Assembly: GCA_018658605.1 (NCBI GenBank)
Contig: JABHUV010000358.1
Span: 1 to 9,405, forward strand
DNA from: Planctomycetaceae bacterium
GTDB taxonomy: Bacteria; Planctomycetota; Planctomycetia; Pirellulales; Pirellulaceae
Reading direction: 5' to 3'
DNA: 9,405 bases
The notes beneath the pieces are model-generated. The model was not told the origin of the DNA. It did no database searches and saw only the letters and a list, made by a program, of their open reading frames with translations. Shown one piece after another: positions 5,392 through 9,405 of this stretch (positions are counted from its first letter, which is position 1; every line of letters begins with the position of its first letter). A program made the position numbers and the translations under genes.

Positions 5392-8223
5392 ATGGCGAGC
5401 AATCGGCGAAATCACAAACAACGACGACTTCAAGTTGGCGAAAAACTTGAGGATCGACGACTGCTTGCCTATGGTATCTGTGGTCGCGACTTTGGCGAGC
5501 CAAATATCCCCAGTCAAATTACTACTTTTAATGACACGGTTCAAATCGGGGAGGTGCTAGCCGATGCCAGAAAACAAGTACCACGAGTTGGCCTCATTAA
5601 TACATCCGCAGCGTTGCCTTCTCAGTTCAGTCTATCTGCGAATATTCTGACCACCGTTGAAAACACAACTCTGCCTCGTTGCCAATCTCGTACCTTTCCC
5701 ATCTCTGGGATCCTAACAATAGATTATCTTGATGATCGCAATTTCAAGTTTGCCGGTTTTGATGCAGCCCGCAACCTGTGGTTAATTGGCGAACGCATTA
5801 ACGGCCGTACCCGTATCCATCAACGGTTAAAAGAGGCCATCACTCGTGATCGTAGCTACCACGTCCAAATCAACATCAACGTTAATCAATTGCAACTCGT
5901 CGCCGACAATGAAATCAAATTAACCCACATTTTTCCCAGCATCGACCGGAACAACCCCGCCGGTCTAGGTTCGTTACGTAAAGCGCCAACACAATTTCAA
6001 AACGTTGTTCTCAAGGATTATTTCCCCGAGATCACTACCCACACTGATTCTTTCAAAATCAAAACCAATGCCTCTGCGATGGTGGATGTTCTGGCGAACG
6101 ATCAAATTGCTCAATCCATCGATGCACGCCTAGTGTCAACTGATGCCGTTTTTGCAGGTGGCACAGCATCCATCATTGAAGACCATATCCAACTTACCAC
6201 TGACGGCAGCTCCTTTGGCACCAAGATCATTTCTTACTCGGTTGCTGATCAATTTGGCCGCCGTTCAACCGAGCAGCTGGAAATTGTAATCACCGCGCCG
6301 CTTCCGTTATCACTCGATTTCCTCAGTGGTAATCAATACGGATTCAACGTTCTGCAGGGAAAAGCGGAAACCATTACCGTCGGGGACTCCGGCAATTCAC
6401 TGCACCGGCTCACCGGACTTGAAACTATTGGAATAAGTGCCCCTCCAACCCATTTCAGCATCGCAACAACTCTCGCTGCTAATCCCAACAACCAGCAGGC
6501 TAATGGTGGTGGTTACATCGTGTTTGATTTACAAGATAAAAATAACTATCGGTTTGCTGGAGTAATTGCGGGGCGACAAACGATTACGATTGGCGAAGTC
6601 AACAATGGGCGAACTTTCCACTTACGCCGCCTAAATATCAATAAGCCCATTCCATATTCGTTTGACCTACAGCTTGTCATCGACGGCTCCAAAACCCGAT
6701 TAGTCGTCAACCAAAACCAATACATTTCATATCAATTTGAATCCGATGTTACTGGCGGGCTTGTTGGGCTTAAAGGACATCGCCGTGGATCCCATTTTCA
6801 AGGTCTTGAAATCCTTGAATTCAATGCAGTCGATATTGCTGATACCCAAGGCACCATCCACGTTCCCGTTCATGAGCAAGTTGTGCTCGAATCCGTTTTT
6901 CCAGAAGGAACAACCTATCTAAGTGCAGCAGCGGAATACGGGAATATCCTTATCGAGAATAATCAACTGGTATACATCTCCGGCAACCACCACTGGGGGC
7001 CAGACAAGGTTGAGGTTGAGGTTTTGCTAGCTTCCGGTGAAAGGCAGTCGCAAACACTCAACGTCAACGCCGGCATTGCGTTCCCAATGGAAAGCCGCCT
7101 CGTCTACTCCGACTACCTTGAAAGCCCCGCTTCACTGTCACAAAAAGGGCTTCGGATACAAGGCCATAGCTTGTTTCAAAATCCTACCGGCGACATTGCT
7201 CATGACAATACCACCGACGTCAGTAACTTCACACTCGTCCACTTTACCGACGAGTTACCTGAAGACTTTGATATCAGAATACAACTCTCTAACCCAACAA
7301 AATTCAACTACGAGCCTGAGTTAATCGTCTTTGATTACATAGATGCTCTTAACTACAAGTTCGCTGGACTAGAGTACGCGGGAAAAGAAACATCTAGCTT
7401 TTCACTTTGGAAGTGGCTAGGCAATAAATTCTTTGATAATGCAGCCACCAAATGGGTAACAGGCGAAGTCATCAACGGCGAAAAACATGTGTATCGCCGC
7501 AACATCAAACATATGAACTTAGCCAACGGTACTCACGTAATTGTTAAAATTCGTGGCAATACGATTTACTTGAGCGGAGCAGGAAAGCAGGTCGGCAAAT
7601 ACTCGTTTGATACCCCCCTTAATCGAGGTCAAGTTGGAGTGTACGCACCGACGTCACAGCCGTTCTTTTACGACATGCGCGTACTCGAACCCAACTCCTA
7701 CAACAACAAACGCCAAGGCATCAAAAGTATTCAACATAACACTGCACTCTCACCCGCTCGCTGGACAAGTAACTCGACAAATTCTCTGCTTGAAGTCCAG
7801 CCTAGTTTAACAGTCCCATCTATTAATCTCTCGACTACACAACTCAACAGCCTTAAATCAACAATTTCCACAACAACCACCATTCCACAAATCGCTGGGA
7901 TGACCGCGAACGGTTTTATTGTTTTCGATTATCAAAACGTCGATTCATTTAAAGTCGCCGGTGTACGTGTTGGGGCCGGAGAGCTATTGATTGGGCAGTA
8001 TCGTGACGGTGTACTAATCAAATTGAAATCCCACGAATTATCGTTAGGCTACAGTACTGCTTACCGCCTGGATCTTACACTTGAATCCAACACAGCCCAA
8101 ATCTCGCTCGACGATCACTATTCCATTGCTTATGACTTCAACGATTACTTACTCGTAAATCCCGTCGGCGTCGGCACGCTACAAAGCTCCGCATTCTTTA
8201 CAGCTCCCGAAATCTCGCAGTAG
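5392..8223 (+). CDS. Large exported repeat protein with planctomycete LEDRRLLA N-terminal motif
   Basis: A 943-residue protein of unknown precise role. It begins with a very basic stretch and then KLEDRRLLAYG (18-28), the N-terminal motif seen on many planctomycete extracellular proteins; there is no classical hydrophobic signal peptide. The body holds four diverged copies of a beta-rich module, at about residues 66-204, 345-477, 604-767 and 804-940. Each contains a core like IVFDYxDxxNYKFAG followed by IGExxNGR and a later V-x-G-N-x-Y type strand. They look like concanavalin/LamG-type jelly rolls, as found in planctomycete adhesin-like proteins. Between modules 1 and 2 (about 213-302) lies an Ig/cadherin-like domain with VDVLANDQ and SYSVADQFGRRS; a second similar segment may lie at 478-562. 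No dockerin or catalytic domain was seen. A role in cell-surface adhesion or carbohydrate binding is an inference. Coding is intact from the ATG at 5392, which lacks a ribosome binding site, to the TAG at 8221. Confidence 0.85.
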   Translation: MASNRRNHKQRRLQVGEKLEDRRLLAYGICGRDFGEPNIPSQITTFNDTVQIGEVLADARKQVPRVGLINTSAALPSQFSLSANILTTVENTTLPRCQSRTFPISGILTIDYLDDRNFKFAGFDAARNLWLIGERINGRTRIHQRLKEAITRDRSYHVQININVNQLQLVADNEIKLTHIFPSIDRNNPAGLGSLRKAPTQFQNVVLKDYFPEITTHTDSFKIKTNASAMVDVLANDQIAQSIDARLVSTDAVFAGGTASIIEDHIQLTTDGSSFGTKIISYSVADQFGRRSTEQLEIVITAPLPLSLDFLSGNQYGFNVLQGKAETITVGDSGNSLHRLTGLETIGISAPPTHFSIATTLAANPNNQQANGGGYIVFDLQDKNNYRFAGVIAGRQTITIGEVNNGRTFHLRRLNINKPIPYSFDLQLVIDGSKTRLVVNQNQYISYQFESDVTGGLVGLKGHRRGSHFQGLEILEFNAVDIADTQGTIHVPVHEQVVLESVFPEGTTYLSAAAEYGNILIENNQLVYISGNHHWGPDKVEVEVLLASGERQSQTLNVNAGIAFPMESRLVYSDYLESPASLSQKGLRIQGHSLFQNPTGDIAHDNTTDVSNFTLVHFTDELPEDFDIRIQLSNPTKFNYEPELIVFDYIDALNYKFAGLEYAGKETSSFSLWKWLGNKFFDNAATKWVTGEVINGEKHVYRRNIKHMNLANGTHVIVKIRGNTIYLSGAGKQVGKYSFDTPLNRGQVGVYAPTSQPFFYDMRVLEPNSYNNKRQGIKSIQHNTALSPARWTSNSTNSLLEVQPSLTVPSINLSTTQLNSLKSTISTTTTIPQIAGMTANGFIVFDYQNVDSFKVAGVRVGAGELLIGQYRDGVLIKLKSHELSLGYSTAYRLDLTLESNTAQISLDDHYSIAYDFNDYLLVNPVGVGTLQSSAFFTAPEISQ
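5587..8211 (+). repeat. Four degenerate protein modules within the large exported protein
   Basis: Reading the translation shows one pattern four times. The cores are ILTIDYLDDRNFKFAG (residues 107-122), YIVFDLQDKNNYRFAG (375-390), LIVFDYIDALNYKFAG (644-659) and FIVFDYQNVDSFKVAG (842-857). Each is followed by an IGE or TGE strand and, in three copies, a 'NG' turn (GERINGR, GEVNNGR, GEVINGE); the fourth has GQYRDGV. Copy 3 carries an insertion of about 20-25 residues after the core (SFSLWKWLGNKFFDNAATKW). The copies are diverged at DNA level, so they are old protein repeats and not recent tandem duplications. Confidence 0.75.
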
Positions 8224-8410
8224 CTCTGAGGGTCGTTCGCCGTCAAACGCCAGTAAGGGCACCGACCATGGCAGAAACCGTCGTTGGGCGACATCCAACA
8301 GGGAGGCCTCAAGCACGCCTTCGATTTTCGCCAAATCTATGACAGTATGGAATGGGATTGCGGCTACTGCGTTAAATGGAGAATATTCAACCCTACCTTT
8401 GTTCCTATAG
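8222..8410 (+). pseudogene. Decayed C-terminal fragment of a DUF1501 gene
   Basis: Pieces of a DUF1501 C-terminus appear in order but in two frames. First, in the frame of 8222, SSEGRSPSNASKGTDHGR resembles the family segment SEFGR...GTDHG, with the Phe codon missing. Next, in the frame of 8221, KPSLGDIQQGGLKHAFDFRQIYDS (from about 8275) matches the PSL-D-GDLKH-DFRQVY block. Then, back in the frame of 8222, VWNGIAATALNGEYSTLPLFL ends at a TAG (8408-8410), matching the typical end of these proteins (WLG...VL.G.F.PLPLF). The stretch usually found between GTDHG and PSL is shortened. At least two frame changes and a deletion mean it cannot make a working protein. It begins at the stop of the large exported gene and lies just ahead of an intact DUF1501 gene, suggesting loss of an older tandem copy. 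Confidence 0.72.
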
Positions 8411-8537
8411 CGGCATTAAAATGGATTTGCCTATTAACGGCATTCAGCATGGACTATAATTAACAACCGACACTCAATTAGATACACACCACCATTTATT
8501 TGTGTTAGTAGTGTGGGGCAATCACGAAATTTTTACG
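8411..8537 (+). promoter_or_regulatory. Leader region of the DUF1501 gene with a possible -10 box
   Basis: TATAAT at 8455-8460 is an exact consensus -10 box, about 78 bases before the ATG at 8538. The best -35 candidates are poor or badly spaced (TTGCCT at 8427, 22 bases away). No Shine-Dalgarno sequence precedes the start codon. Nothing else was recognised here. Confidence 0.3.
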
Positions 8538-9405
8538 ATGCTTAGTTATCAGCACAAAACCGACTTGACGCTGTGCGATGGAATGTCGCGGCGGGAGTGG
8601 TTGCGCGTCGGTGGAATCGGCTTAGGCGGACTCAGCCTCAGCTCACTGCTAAACAACCGAGCGTTGGCAGGGGTTCGACGGGAACCGTCTGATCAAGGCA
8701 CTAGCTTTGGCAAAGCAAAATCTGTTATCGTTTTCAACTTAAATGGTGGCGTACCGCAGCATGAAACGTGGGATCCTAAACCAAATGCCCCGGAAGAAAT
8801 CCGCGGCGAATTTGGCGTGACCTCCACTTCAACGCCAGGCTATCACGTCGGCGAGTTAATGCCGCAAGTTGCTAAATTAACCGACCGCTTGGCAGTCTTG
8901 CGGGCAGTCGTTACCCATGACAATAACCATTCCTCGAGTGGTTACCAAATGTTAACCGGCGTTGAACATATCCCTCTCAGCCGAGAAAATGCGTTGCCGG
9001 TCGCGCCAAATCTATCACCTAGTCTAGCTGCTATGGTTCGAGCGTTACGAAAAGACAAAGGTTTACCATCGGCAATGGTCATTCCCGAACATATTTGGAA
9101 CGACGGCAACATACCGTGGCCTGGACAAATGGCGGGAGTACTTGGTCGCCGTCATGACCCCTGGCTCATCAAATGCCACCCACAAGAAGATCGTTTTGAC
9201 GTACCGGGCATGTCCTTGCCTGAAGACATATCAGCTAAGCGAGTACTCAACCGTAAATCGCTACTGGATCAAATCAATCAACAAGGTCATTCGCTACAAG
9301 GGACCAACGTTGTACAAAATTTCAAACGCCATACCCAAAAAGCATTCGATTTATTGGGGTCAGCGGCAACTGGTAATGCGTTTGATTTGAGTCAAGAAAC
9401 TTCTG
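8538..9405 (+). CDS. DUF1501 family protein with twin-arginine leader, N-terminal part (runs off right edge)
   Basis: The plus strand is open to the window edge and gives about 289 residues of a DUF1501 protein, a family in the alkaline phosphatase/sulfatase-like fold group that is very common in planctomycetes and usually has no known substrate. Residues 16-37 contain a Tat-type signal, SRREWLRVGGIGLGG, with R18-R19, then a hydrophobic segment; the protein is probably exported folded. NLNGGVPQHETWDPKP (67-82) corresponds to the family segment GG-S-D-FDPKP, and THDNNHSSSGYQMLTG (126-141) to the conserved His-rich block. The C-terminal half, with the GTDHG metal-binding motif, lies outside the window. 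The ATG at 8538 gives a 15-residue lead (LTLCDG before the Tat motif) typical of the family; Met16 at 8583 is an alternative. No ribosome binding site is visible. Its relation to the DUF1501 remnant just upstream suggests an older tandem pair. Confidence 0.88.
   Translation, partial: MLSYQHKTDLTLCDGMSRREWLRVGGIGLGGLSLSSLLNNRALAGVRREPSDQGTSFGKAKSVIVFNLNGGVPQHETWDPKPNAPEEIRGEFGVTSTSTPGYHVGELMPQVAKLTDRLAVLRAVVTHDNNHSSSGYQMLTGVEHIPLSRENALPVAPNLSPSLAAMVRALRKDKGLPSAMVIPEHIWNDGNIPWPGQMAGVLGRRHDPWLIKCHPQEDRFDVPGMSLPEDISAKRVLNRKSLLDQINQQGHSLQGTNVVQNFKRHTQKAFDLLGSAATGNAFDLSQETS

Noticed and set aside
8485..8520. CACAC / GTGTG inverted repeat as an operator or hairpin
   Set aside because: The arms pair poorly beyond five bases and the loop is long; not distinguishable from chance.
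9142..9390. Plus-strand open frame of 82 codons
   Set aside because: It is an out-of-frame shadow within the DUF1501 coding region, which shows clear family motifs.

Overview
The window looks like chromosomal DNA of a planctomycete, most likely of the Pirellulales or a related group. Two things point there: a large exported protein whose N-terminus carries the planctomycete-type LEDRRLLA motif, and a DUF1501 protein with a twin-arginine leader, a family greatly expanded in that phylum. Most starts lack a clear Shine-Dalgarno sequence, which also fits. No rRNA, tRNA, CRISPR array, integrase or transposase was recognised.

Layout, left to right. (1) Positions 1-324, minus strand: the N-terminal part of a PAPS-dependent sulfotransferase that runs off the left edge. 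(2) Positions 547-1266, plus strand: a DxD-type glycosyltransferase interrupted by one in-frame amber codon at 1009-1011; the same frame continues with convincing family sequence to a second stop. (3) Positions 1375-2643 (minus) and 2709-3830 (plus): a divergent pair made of a GlpT/UhpT-like organophosphate:phosphate antiporter-family transporter and an iron-dependent alcohol dehydrogenase that resembles phosphonoacetaldehyde reductases. They may share a control region and a C-P or organophosphate substrate. (4) Positions 3876-5252, minus strand: an exported alpha/beta hydrolase with a C2-like C-terminal domain. (5) Positions 5392-8223, plus strand: a 943-residue exported protein built from four diverged copies of a beta-rich, LamG-like module, with cadherin/Ig-like segments between some of them. 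(6) Positions 8222-8410: a decayed fragment of the C-terminus of a DUF1501 gene, spread over two reading frames and abutting the stop of the large gene. (7) Positions 8538-9405, plus strand: the N-terminal two thirds or so of an intact DUF1501 gene, running off the right edge.

The genes mostly alternate in strand, so no long operon is visible. Themes are surface glycan synthesis and modification (sulfotransferase, glycosyltransferase), a possible small phosphonate or organophosphate unit (transporter plus dehydrogenase), and exported or envelope proteins (hydrolase, repeat protein, DUF1501). The clearest unexpected signals are the two broken genes: the amber-interrupted glycosyltransferase and the DUF1501 remnant. 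No wholly new system could be demonstrated from this sequence alone.
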